Below, in pieces: positions 21,405 through 31,514 of a stretch of DNA of 54,022 nt. Below the pieces are notes generated by a model. It ran no database searches and was not told the DNA's origin. It saw nothing but the letters and a program-made list of their open reading frames with translations. Each line of letters begins with the position of its first letter. Within the stretch, counting starts at the first letter, position 1. Source of the DNA: Diaporthe sp. PMI_573 (lineage: Eukaryota > Ascomycota > Sordariomycetes > Diaporthales > Diaporthaceae); the NCBI GenBank assembly GCA_021399435.1, contig JAJTUP010000170.1, positions 1-54,022 on the forward strand. Reading direction: 5' to 3'. A program made the position numbers and the translations under genes.

Positions 21405-21980
21405 TATGATGGGAGGATGTTGCACATAGCTGGGAAAGGAAATTTGAATGTGCGACCATTCAAGGATTTTTAATTATTGAACCGCGAAACCATTCTTTCT
21501 TTTAGGTTCCAGAAACCTTCTTTCTATGAGACGCTGCTGGGGAGCGCATCTCGGTTTCTTGTGCCGGACGACATAGCGCGGGTTGTCGGTACCTCTAAGA
21601 TAGCCCCGCACCTTTGTACAGTACAACAAAATACTGTACTGTAGTGCCGCTCAAATCATAAGAACCAATATGCGAAACTTTGCTAGAGGCGCTTTTCACT
21701 CTATCCAAAGCGTCTTCTTTATTTTTCACTTTTATGTCGTGGACGTCTGAGCATGCTGCACGAGATTCGAGGACTTTGGGTGGTCACGAAGAGACTGAGA
21801 TAACGGCTAAAAGGCTTGATCGAGATTATGGCAGGGGATCTGTTGCCCCGCTCCATTTTGTCCTTGATGCGTTTCTTCTGCGTCGCCGATGTTTTATATA
21901 TGCCTGGTAGGCCGCCCCGCCGACTACGACTCTTTCCTTGCCGTGATCCAGCAGAATTGAGACACTGCTCTCCTATGCTT
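21405..21980. other. Intergenic between the small gene and the 14-3-3 gene
   Basis: No gene recognised; includes the small TACAGTA/TACTGTA cluster at 21612-21647. Confidence 0.4.
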
Positions 21981-23149
21981 TTACCTGGCCATGTTGGGCT
22001 CGTCGGCTTTCAGTTTAGTATTCTCTGCGAAATATCTTTCTTTGGCTCCTTCATAAATACCTGCTGCCTCAGCCTCGTCATCGCCATTATCGAACGAGGC
22101 CCACAGATCAAGGTTGTCCTGGAGAAGCTGTAAGATAAGAGTGGTGTCCCGGTAGGATTCTTCAGAAAGATGATCGAGGTTGACCATGGCATCGTGGATA
22201 GCCTGCTTAGCGAGGTGGCACGCAGGTTCTGGGGTGTCCAGAATTTCGTATTGAAATACAGAGAAGTTGAGTGCCAGTCCCAGGCGGGTAGAGTGAGTGG
22301 GTTTCAGCTCGACCTGTGCAACATCGGTTGCATTCTGGAAATTCGATGGTGAGTGGACTGTCCATATGAATCAGTGATGTGCACGCTCCCACCTTGTAGG
22401 CCTCATCGGCGGCAGCAGTAGCGCTGCTGCGCTTCTCACCCGAGGCGATCTCAGCAAGATAACGGTGGTAGTCGCCCTTCCTATTTATATGGAAAGTCAA
22501 CAGATACGTATAACTGACTGCTTTGAAAGACTTTGAAGAAAGCACACTAACATCCTGCGGTAGAAGACCTCAAACTCGCCAGGGGTGGCGTTGGGGATGA
22601 GAAGGTTATCCAAAATATCAAGGACATCCTGGCAGAACTTCTCGAGCTCCAGCTCGATCTTGTAACGGTAATCCCTAGCAGCGGAACTGCGACTCTGAGG
22701 GCCACTGGACTCCTTCTGCTCCATGGAGGAGATCATGCGCCAAGAGGCACGTAGAGTACCAACTGCGTTCTTGGTGGCAACAGAAAACAGGTCCCGCTCG
22801 TCGCTGTTTAGCTCACCGCTGAGACGAGCAATATCATTCATGCAGGAGACCATATCATTGTAACGCTCGGCCTGATTGCAAAGTCGGGCGACAAAAGTCT
22901 TGCTGTTAACGATGTATCAGATATGAGTGGTGGGGATCTAGGCGACAGTTGTATTCATCAGACAATCGTACCTCTCGCGCTATAGATCGGCCGATAATGG
23001 TTAGCAACCGAAAGACCTAGATATCACGCCAGGAATGATTCGGGAAATTTATCACGGTCGCAATGGGCAGAAATGCAATGCTGGACAGATAGGTGGCTTT
23101 AAGAGCAAAGGTTTAGTCGGGGTTGCAATTTATCACATACCTCATTCAT
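21981..23149 (-). CDS. 14-3-3 family protein, divergent copy
   Basis: complement of exons 23149-23141 (9 nt), 22979-22972 (8-nt microexon), 22902-22552, 22480-22393 and 22334-21981; 810 nt, 269 aa. Splice sites: GTATGT/CTATAG, GTACGA/TAACAG, GTTAGT/AAATAG, GTGGGA/TTCCAG. 14-3-3 dimers bind phosphoserine/threonine motifs and regulate signalling proteins. The N-terminus ERESKTF.ARLC.QAERY marks the second fungal 14-3-3 class. The phosphopeptide pocket is kept: the Lys of TKNAVG, the second basic residue of TLRASWR, Arg-Tyr in YHRYLAE and the Asn of [10 protein letters not shown]. The usual first Arg of (R)RASWR is Leu here. Signature [10 protein letters not shown] is present. The C-tail is long and ends EPNMAR. 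An intact signalling gene between transposon debris suggests a duplicated or transferred accessory copy. Confidence 0.9.
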
Positions 23150-24343
23150 CTCGCTGGATCTATTGCGGTTGTACTGATATAGGCCGTAGAATTAGCAGAA
23201 TTGTAGCGTTGAAGACGAAGCAGGGTCCCTGAGTTTCTTTGTTTTTGGTTGTTTTGAAGTCCTGGGTAGGTTACATAAGCAGGAGGCATCAGCCCTATTC
23301 TGATTGGTTAAATTTGCAGCACGTGTGATTATTTGTTTAAATAACGTGGTTTATCAATCCGGCCTTGTGGCTTGCCTGTCGGATGCTGCCCACGCAAGCC
23401 ACCGGGACCTAAGACCATGATCATCCTTGCTATTCCACCCGTTCGTCCCCTGCAACACAGAGTCCCGGAGCCCCTGGAAACAGCAGTCCAGCGACATCCC
23501 GCCGTCTTATACGCCAGCTCGCGTGGCAGAGGGTCTTGCGTGTTAGTCGGATAGTGCGAGTCATGCGTTGCGGATGATTTCCGTGGAGCCCTTCTTTGCG
23601 GCTCGGAAGCGTGCTCTGATGAATGGGCTGTGCGAGAGTTTGGACGGCAGCCGCACCCGTTCGTCACACCTGAACGAGAGAACGCAACGCAGCGAGATCT
23701 GTTCGTTGCATTGTCGATGAGACTCAAGCTTATCGTCGGAGAGATCGATCTTGGGTTTCCGGGGTGCCTCGAACGTCAGCACTATTCAGACCCAGCACAG
23801 CGGTAACGAAAGTCGGCCCACGGGCAGCAATGAGCCCTCGGCGTCGAGTAAACCTTTTAACCCCACCACGTGCGGAAGCTTCTTCCAAATCCCTGCGTAT
23901 CGCAATGTCGACTGTTGTACACGAAAGCCCCTTTTTCACGTGACCGTTGACAGTTGCAGGAGGCCCACATACCAATCGTCCGAATCAAGGCCGGTTCCAT
24001 TCTTGATGTTTGATTGACAATGCGATACTCAAGACACTCAGGGCACTTAGGACACTCTCGACTTGGAGTTGCTGAGTATCGCGGTGGCCAGCTTGGTAGG
24101 GATGCAACAACCCCGTTGCGAGATCCTTTCCCCGGACCAATCACTTACACATGCATACAATGGTCTAGATCAAGGAACCCTGAAGATCGGCGGTCCGTAG
24201 GAATTACATAGACACGCCGTGGCGCTGGACGATTGATCCTATCGATCATAGTAACATGTAGGATGTGACACAGATTCATCACATCCGGCTCAACTCCCAG
24301 CATCGCGTCCTTCCCCGGGGACCGTGAACAGAAGAGGCACGCT
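23150..24343. other. Upstream region of the 14-3-3 gene, no gene recognised
   Basis: Carries CACGTG near 23321 and otherwise only short frames lacking similarity. Its right part grades into hAT-derived sequence. Confidence 0.4.
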
Positions 24344-24964
24344 TTGAACCCAATCTCCGCCTGCGAACCACCGTCCACTCGGAAGTGGCCGTTTTTTTCA
24401 GAGTTCCTCTGCAACATAACTTGCCATTACACTACCGGCAAGCGACGAACTACCGTTTTGGGTATACGACGTGTGTACGGCGAACACACTGGCGAGAATC
24501 TTGGATCAGTTGTTCTTGAATTGCTAAAAGAATATGATATTGGCGGAGATCAGATTGGATACTTCATGCTGGATAACGCCTCGTCAAATGACACCTCTGT
24601 TGAATTCATACTCAAGGAGCTCTGCCCATGGATGGACTCGAAACAACGTCGCCATCGCCGACTTCGCTGCTTGGGCCACATTGTCAACCTCTGCTGCCAG
24701 GCGTTTCTCATGGGTCGGAACTGTGAGAAGTATCTAGCAAAGCTTGAAAAGCACTATCAACGCGGAGACTATGCGAAGGTGGAAGAGCTCTGGAAAAAAT
24801 TTGGATGTTTAGGTCGGCTTCACAACCTCGTACGATACATTAGGCTTACTCCACAACGCCGTGAGGAGTTTGCTGCAATCATTATCGGCGGAGATCTCTC
24901 TGAATTCGACGGGCTCGAGCTTATCCAGAACAACTCGACACGCTGGAATTCATGGTTTCATTGA
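24344..24964 (+). pseudogene. hAT transposase, middle fragment
   Basis: The frame contains the central part of a fungal hAT transposase: GKRRTTVLGIRRVYGEHTG, then GYFMLDNASSNDT with the conserved LDNASNND-type motif, LRCLGHIVNLCCQAF, FGCLGRLHNLVRYI, and NNSTRWNSWF, which is where the family's N.TRW.SW block falls. The BED-finger N-terminus and the dimerisation C-terminus are missing. The frame ends shortly after the TRWNSW block, next to an AAA+ gene fragment. Confidence 0.85.
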
Positions 24965-24998
24965 CGGTCTGCATTGATTTGACTGACGGCATTCTCAG

Positions 24999-25292
24999 GC
25001 GAATACGAGAACAGGAAGGCCAAGGCCACCGTGGACTGCTCCAAGGCAATCTGGATTCTGGCCACCAACGCCTTTGACGACACCATCCATGAGTTCTGCA
25101 AGGACAATGAAGCGACCCTCTTTCAATCTGATGACCCTGCTGCCTCAGAGAAGCTCGTCAAGGGCCTCTGCAAGACCCTCCGAACGGAGTCCATCTCGAC
25201 ATTCGGCGCACCCCTGACAGGGAGAATCACAGAGTTCGTCCCATTCCTGACCTTCTCGCAGATAGAGCAGGCAGCCGTGGCCCACAAGTACC
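24999..25292 (+). pseudogene. AAA+ (Clp/torsin-like) ATPase gene fragment
   Basis: From an acceptor-like TTCTCAG (24992-24998) the frame reads GEYENRKAKATVDCSKAIW, then ILATNAFDD (sensor-1-like segment after Walker B). It goes on through GAPLTGRITEFVPF, the arginine-finger region of ClpB-type proteins, to AAVAHKY. There is no Walker A and no upstream exon in the window. The similarity stops exactly where CAGTG begins at 25293, so a hAT-type end probably cut the gene. It is a genomic (intron-containing) piece rather than a retrocopy. Confidence 0.6.
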
Positions 25293-25450
25293 CAGTGTGT
25301 CCAATAGTCAGGTAACGGGAAAAATGGAGGTTATAACGTACCTAACGGTTGGATTTCCAACTTTGTAACGTCCCTAACGGTTGAAAATAAGCCGTTAACG
25401 GCTTGTCAAACGTTAACTAACTGGTAACGGTTGGAATTTCCTAAATAGGT
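25293..25450. repeat. Candidate hAT end with TAACGG motif cluster
   Basis: Starts CAGTG (25293) with a second CAGG at 25309. In 140 bp it holds about seven TAACGG/CCGTTA-type motifs, including CCTAACGGTTG twice and the palindrome GCCGTTAACGGC. hAT transposases bind subterminal motif clusters, so this is consistent with a subterminal region. The opposite terminal repeat was not found. Confidence 0.5.
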
Positions 25451-25724
25451 AACCCATGATAGAAACTCGTTGGTGCTGAAGGGGATTTACACCAAATTAA
25501 GCTTTGCAAGCAATATATTCCCATGTTTCATTCAGGTTTTATCTTTCTCTCAACTTCTGATAAAGAACAATGTCCAATCTATAAAAAAAATCCGCCTATC
25601 GAGCCTCAGTATGCAAAGCGCCGCTATCAAGCTCCCACAGGTACAACTCTGCCGGTCTAGCCTCTGCTAGCGGAGTATCAGTCATACCGCCGTCACTATG
25701 AGCACTAATCCAGCTAGCCCATAC

Positions 25725-26403
25725 CTATCCTGCTAGCATATCCCTCCGCCGCCGCTGCTCATGGCCGCGGCGTAACCAGTTCTTGAGACATTCGTTCGCT
25801 TCAATTGTGACAGATCCAAGCCGATTTCGTTCGTCGGTGATTAGGCGTTTGGACTGACTGAAGACACGTTCGCACTCGGCGCTCATAGCTGGGATAGAGA
25901 AAAGATCAAAAGCCATTTGGGTAAGGATCGGATAGGACTTCTCGCGCTCGCGCCACCAGGTCAGCGGCTCTTCGACAAAGGGTTCAACAACGTCTTCATC
26001 ATAGAGGTAGCGCTCAAATTCGTCGACCATTCTGCGCCTCTTTCGCCTGTCGCTATTGCTATCCACATCAACGCTGCGGTCAAGCCTTCTATGTAGTTTG
26101 AAGCGGCCCAGCTCTGGCGTTTGCTGAGGTTGCTCAGTTTGCTGCGGAGGAGAAGCTGGCTCCGTAATCGAAGTGCCAGATGCCAGACTGTGTTGAAGAG
26201 CTCTTCCGTTTCGGCTGGGGGTCTGGCATCCATCTGGCGGCTACAAACTGATGGCGCCGGCCTTTGACCGTGATACGTGGGAGGTCTTTGAGGGAACCAA
26301 TAGCAAAGCGAGCTGTCGCGTCGTGAGTGTCAATTTGGCTCTGGATGGATTGCGAGGAAGGCTGACGAGGCTGGCCAAGCAGCGAAAGGGCGTTTGTAGC
26401 CAT
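25725..26403 (-). pseudogene. hAT transposase relic (C-terminal dimerisation domain)
   Basis: On the minus strand an ATG at 26403 opens a frame to 26134 (MATNALSLLGQP). A second frame, open from about 26190, leads through RRKRRRMVDEFERYLYDED into the hAT dimerisation domain at 26000-25770: WWREREKSYPILTQMAFDLF, SIPAMSAECERVFSQSKR, DERNRLGS, ANECLKNWL. The domain is complete and conserved. The DDE core is missing, so the element has an internal deletion plus at least one frameshift. It lies head-on to the plus-strand hAT piece at 24344-24964. Confidence 0.85.
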
Positions 26404-26661
26404 GATGATGCCTACAGTACAGGTACACTCGATGATGAGACGCGACGAAGCCTAAGATCAGAGGACGGCTACAACAAACAGCTCAACTGCAGAAAAGCTG
26501 ACAGATTTGACTCCGGATGCCCGGGGGGGGGGCCAAATCGGGCTAACGATCGACATAGGTTTCGGAGCAAAACAACAAAAATGGGCTCACGATCCTCAAT
26601 ACAGTGGGGCAAACAGAGTCACATGTGGGGCCGCCAGGTTAACGTCCATTTGTTTGGTTCG

Positions 26662-26749
26662 TTTGCAAGTCATTTGCATATAAATGTCCCTTGTTTGGCT
26701 TGCTGAAATGTCGGGCTTTGCGACTTTCATTTGGCAAATGACTTGCAAA
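26662..26749. repeat. 16-bp perfect inverted repeat with 56-nt spacer
   Basis: TTTGCAAGTCATTTGC at 26662-26677 is the exact reverse complement of 26734-26749. It could form a hairpin or be a MITE-like relic. Confidence 0.7.
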
Positions 26750-27304
26750 GGCTTGGTTTGCGTGGAACGCTGTCTGCGGGCATGAGCGCAGGGTTTGACA
26801 TCATCCACGTGTTAGAAAAAGACGCTAATGATCTCCGTGCCTGATGTGCCGACGAACTTTGGTCAGGAGCTCAAGCTTAGAGTCCACAGGTAAATACATT
26901 GTCAATGATCGGCGCTTTGGGTCGAAATAGACCGCGTCACTCAATTGCCGAGCTGTCAATGAGAGTTCATTGACCGCCGATGCTCTGTACGGATACGTTG
27001 CAAGAAGCGCTGTTATTTTCATGGCGACTTAACAGTCCTTCGCCATCATTCAAGATGATATCAAAAATATGATTGACATTACTCTGAGTTCTCTCGCCGA
27101 TGTCGGACAAGTCCAATAGTATAGCCAATTTCCGCGACCGCTCGGAGCGACCAGCGCTCCTGGCGACCTATATTGTGTGTCTGGGCACACACGAACACGC
27201 ACAGGGGTGTCCCGTTCCCCCCCCTCTCTGGTTCCAGTGTCATTCCGTCCAGCTCCGATCATGCTTACTAGGCTGCCTCGAGGTTGTGATAATGTCCAAC
27301 GGTT

Positions 27305-27737
27305 GCAGGGGCTCGGCTAGCAGCAACTTGATTGGGTGACGCCAAGACAGTTTATTGCCATCTTTCGTATTGGGATCCTCTGCCTGACTTTTCATCTTTA
27401 CAGTGTTGCAACATTATGGAGTACGAGGCTTTCTAATGACGTCGGGGAGCGTTGGGAACAGATGCAGTCAACGCCCGTTCCTTGTGCAGTAGTGCGGATA
27501 CGCTAATGCGAGGTTCAATTCTGAGATGCCAACTCGTCATCAATGCCGGTCTTCTCTCATGCAGGCCCTGTTCAATTGTGACGAGGATGGGAACTGAAAT
27601 CTGAGGTAACGCGGATAACCAATCGTATCTCGGTGGTGCACGCCTCACATTAGAAAGAGACAAAATCGAACCTCGCATTAGCGTCAATGTCCGTGCTTGT
27701 CCTGCTTGAATTAAGTTGCTGCTAGCTGAGCCCCTGC
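27305..27737. repeat. Imperfect inverted repeat (MITE-like)
   Basis: The segment GCAGGGGCTCGGCTAGCAGC... near 27305-27332 matches, inverted, 27710-27737 with about three differences. An inner pair (GCTAATGCGAGGTTC near 27493, inverted at about 27668-27682) is also conserved. Arms are unequal, suggesting indels since formation. Confidence 0.6.
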
Positions 27738-28545
27738 TCTCAAATGAACAGCTGATTGATTGGATGAGCGGATGAAATGTGTTAAGCCAATGATCTTCTC
27801 GACCAGGTTTCGGTGATGTCATTGGCTGGCTGGGGATTTGAGCGGCGGGTGCCATGGGGCGCTGTGAAGTCACGAATGATGGCGAAAGGACCTCGCACTA
27901 GTGCGTCCGTGCATACGCTGTAGTAGTTTCGCGGCAGTGCCTGTACTACTGCCTGCGGAAGTACTGTACCATGCCCAGGTCAGCCTACCTATTCACTGCG
28001 CCTTCAACTCATCAAAATCGGCCGTACCTGAAAAGCTGTCAAGCGGGAAACGGATCACGCTACTGTAGGTAAACGGGTCAGAATGTGAATTCAGCACGAT
28101 GTACAAAAGAGTCTTGAAGCTAATAATGCAAGGCGGCGCAGAAGGTGAGATGTTATGACTGGCCCGCCAGTTGGGCTGTGACGAGCCAGTAGCGGATGAT
28201 TCGTGCGGGTATTCGGAGACTGGCGGGCCTCCTGCAACGGGAAGACATCAGATTGGCCAAGAGGCATGCACGCTGTGCCGTGTCTGCATACCCGGTCAGG
28301 CACATTTGCCTCGATCGTGACAGAGGCCGCCAGAACTCTTAGGTCTGTTTCAGGCAGCACAGAAGGGCGACGATACAGCATAAGATAAGAAACAGCAAGT
28401 CTTCCTTAAACAAAAAGGGTTCTATCAAAGAACGAAAAGCAAAGAAGTTAGGTATATATAGTTATAGCGGCTACAGGATCTAATCGCAACATTACATACA
28501 CATCACCACACCCACCACGCCCCCGAGCAAGAGCACAGAAGCGTC

Positions 28546-30832
28546 TCAAGCGAAAATATCCTTGGACTTGCACAGCTTCCCATCCATAAGCAGTACCCAA
28601 TCCTCGCTACCAACAGTGTTGGGCCCCCACATGACCCCATCAGGATCATACTTCTCTTTAATAGTACGAAGGCGAGCATAGTTGGGTCCAAAGAAGGACC
28701 ATTGCCATCCCGGTTCGTACCTATTTGCCTGCAGTTGTTTCAATTCAGCAAGGAAGTCCAGACTTGGGAACAAGGAGCAAGGAGTGTGGCAGGGTGAGGG
28801 TGGTGAGAGGAAATGAATAGAGGATAGAAGAACAAAGCCGGGGCAACTAACCTCATTCAGATAAGCACCTGAGTTGGGGTCCAGCATCCGCAGCTCATCA
28901 AGCTTGTTGTATGTCACGTCGTTGACGATCTGTGTCACGTTTTCTTGTGGAAGTGAGTCTGGCCACGACGTCGAGGTGATCAGATGGACAGCAGCTCTGC
29001 GCCACGCCGGGTTCAACGCATTACCGACAGGCTCATGACTAATGGTCAGGGTCCCAGACATAGAAGGGTTTGCAGTTCCATCCTTGATTTTCATCATTAG
29101 TATTTATTTTTGCATGGATATTCTGGGATGATGATGACGTAGTAAGTAATCCTTACCGGTGGCGCCTCTGCTTGGGTGCCGACCTTTGCGAGGGTCTCTG
29201 CCACAAGATCCTCCTTCTCTGTGACGGCTTCGCGGCTGATCAATCGAGAGGCAGTGACGGCGTTTCCTCCCGGGTTACCCGGAACATCGATGGTCGTAAT
29301 GAGCTTATACAAGGACGTGAACGGCTGTATTTTGACGGTGCCAGAGACCGTCGCCGTGTTCTCGGAAATCAGCTGCTGGAGGGTGGACGTGACATTCGAT
29401 ACCGTGGCGTTGGACGCATTCCAGAGGAAAAAGGAGATGCCGGCTTTAATGGTCTCGCTCGATGGGGGGCCGCTTATGGAGTAGTAACCAGTGGCGCCCT
29501 GGTCCTGAAGCGCGGGGATCAGAGCGTGGTACTTGGCCATGAACTTCCACCAATCTTGAGTTGATGTGCCGTTGTTGGCGGCGATGTCGACTCCCATAAA
29601 GGTCATCTTAGGTATTGGGTAGGCTTTCATGGTCATATTAACAATGACACCAAACGTGTTCCCGCCGCCCCCGCGAATAGCCCAATAAATGTCCTCGTTC
29701 TGACATTCATTTGCTGTGATCAAGTCACCGTTAGGTGTGACGACGGCGGCCTCGAGAATGTTGTCCGCCCCCTGGCCATATTCTCCAGTCAAAAAGCCAT
29801 GTCCGCCCCCCGTGGCCCATCCGGCAACGCCGACGTCCTGGAACCCGCCGTGTAAGTGACTTTGAAAAGAACTCCTCGTTGGCGACCGGCTGAGCGAAAC
29901 TTACAATGTTTGTTCCACCAACGGCGACAGCATTGTTATTCTCGGCAAACTCGAAGAGTTGTCCATCTTTGACGCCGGCTCCAACCGTTATAGCCATCTG
30001 GCTTCCCTTCCATGTGGCATTCGTGGTGCAAGACGCGGGCTGGAACTTTTCGTGAAACACAGTCTCCTGTAGATTGTGCGTCCAGATACTGGTATTTACA
30101 TGTCAGCCATCGCTCGATGATCCGAGTCTGGTGAGGGGGAGGGCGGGGGGTTTGAGATACTGACGACATGCTTCCGTATCCCGTGCTCCTGTCATTATAT
30201 GTCAGCTCGTGAGCCTCGCCATGTAAAACGAAATAAAACCCAATGCGCTCACCTCGGAACACCACTGTGGCCAGTGTTCTTGACTATGACCCTGATATTG
30301 TTCTTCTTGGCAAAAGTCAGTGCCTGTTGGATATCGCTCGCGCGTGTTGCTTTGACGACGTAGACTGGCAGAGGTCCAAGATGACAGCCCTTGTCCCCAG
30401 CATGAGCATCGCCATTTATGCTTGTTCCGTTCGGGTAGATTGGGTCACAGCCTTTTGCTGATGGGCTGCTTGCGGGATTGGTTGAGTGGAAAATCCAGGT
30501 CGTCCAGTTGGAGATAACCTCATTGCAGGAATCCGGGTTGTAGTTAGGCTGGGCAGGATAGCAGACGGAACCAGCTGGAATAGTTTTGATGAGGTTACCC
30601 GAGATGGTATCATTGAATGAATCCCACTCGGCTGCCACCGGCCAACAAGAGTCTTCCGGGGTCTGAAACTTGTATTAGAACCTTCGTGGTCTCATGCTTG
30701 TTCGTTCGCGAGCAGCCGTCACGCCACCGGGGATTGCTCCAAGGCTGCAAGACTTACGCATTTACACTCGGCCCCCAGGCTGACGCCGGCCAGAGCTAAG
30801 GTGGCCAGGAGATAACGAACGAAAGGACGCAT
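28546..30832 (-). CDS. Secreted FAD-linked oxidoreductase (BBE-like)
   Basis: Seven exons on the minus strand: 30832-30758, 30662-30253, 30188-30165 (24 nt), 30088-29905, 29837-29157, 29082-28852, 28728-28546; 1,788 nt, 595 aa, all phases consistent. Donors are GTAAGT, GTGAGC, GTCAGT, GTAAGT, GTAAGG and GTTAGT. It belongs to the FAD_binding_4 plus BBE family, which oxidises alcohols, sugars or alkaloid-like substrates. Residues 1-~20 form a signal peptide (LLATLALAGVSLGA). The His of KNTGHSG is the expected covalent FAD attachment site. GWATGGGHGFLTGEYGQG and RGGGGNTFGVI are FAD-binding segments. The second (cysteinyl) flavin link seems absent, since the loop reads GWATGG. The C-terminal BBE segment ends NYARLRTIKEKYDPDGVMWG. 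The gene is intact and divergent from the Zn2Cys6 gene at 31515. Confidence 0.92.
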
Positions 30833-31514
30833 GATAAAATACCAAGCTGTTGAGGGAAGTAATATAATAGGAGCGAGTGTTGATGGGAGGAGCAGAACGC
30901 TTGCCATGTGTTTCACGGTGGTTGTAACATAGTCTTTATAATATTTGAGAGGACTCAATGCTGCCGGTGCATACCAAGACAGTTCTCCACCGCACTTCTA
31001 TTGTCGGTAAAGGACCGGAAGGAGGCCACAAGTGAGAGGCTGGTAGATCCATACCTTCCATATGCGTCATGGCTAGCAACAGCGCCAACTTGAGGACCAC
31101 AGCCATCATGGCTCCCCACAAGACTTCTTACTCAAAATGCCGAAACGGCTGGTATGGTACTGTGTATACGACGCACAACCCGTCCAACCTACCTATGACC
31201 CTCAAGTCTAGCTTGGGATGGCCCCTGTACCCTGGCCTCGCATTTAATCCGCGGATTGCTCGTTTACTCGTTCCGATCTCACTTCCGGATAGGCCGAAAT
31301 GAGTAATGGGCTGGTACTGTAATAGGTATGATGTGCTATTTCAATGCACAGCCCCACCCACCCCTGAGTACGTAAACATGTATCGGTATTTTAGTAGTAC
31401 CGTGGCCTCGCATTCGATACGCGGATTGCTCGGTCCGACCTCACTGCCCCAACTTTGAACCTTTGAACCGTCAACTTTTACTAACCCGCTGAAAGCCCCT
31501 AACGGTGTGTCAAG
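30833..31514. promoter_or_regulatory. Shared divergent promoter with a duplicated block
   Basis: The 682 bp between the two start codons contain a direct repeat of roughly 50 bp. One copy is at about 31227-31283 and the other at about 31397-31445; each has TGGCCTCGCATT, GCGGATTGCTCG and TCCGA(T/C)CTCACT. The blocks contain CGG/CCG triplets of the kind bound by Zn2Cys6 factors. Both genes may be controlled from here, possibly by the flanking regulator (inference). Confidence 0.5.

Larger units (their letters stand above)
26404..28545. other. Repeat-derived intergenic region
   Basis: No gene recognised. Contains a 16-bp perfect inverted repeat (26662-26677 with 26734-26749), a longer imperfect inverted repeat (27305-27332 with about 27710-27737; about 27491-27513 with 27665-27687), and a C/G homopolymer run (26521-26532). 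A 65-aa minus ORF from ATG 27022 has no recognisable family. Confidence 0.45.

Noticed and set aside
23035..23232. 65-aa plus-strand ORF
   Set aside because: Antisense to exon 1/intron 1 of the 14-3-3 gene.
27100..27122. GTCCAATAGT repeated at 25299 and 27112 as a hAT target duplication
   Set aside because: The right copy is not preceded by an inverted terminal repeat, so it is probably chance.
29172..29564. 130-aa plus-strand ORF
   Set aside because: Antisense shadow of the FAD oxidase exon 5.
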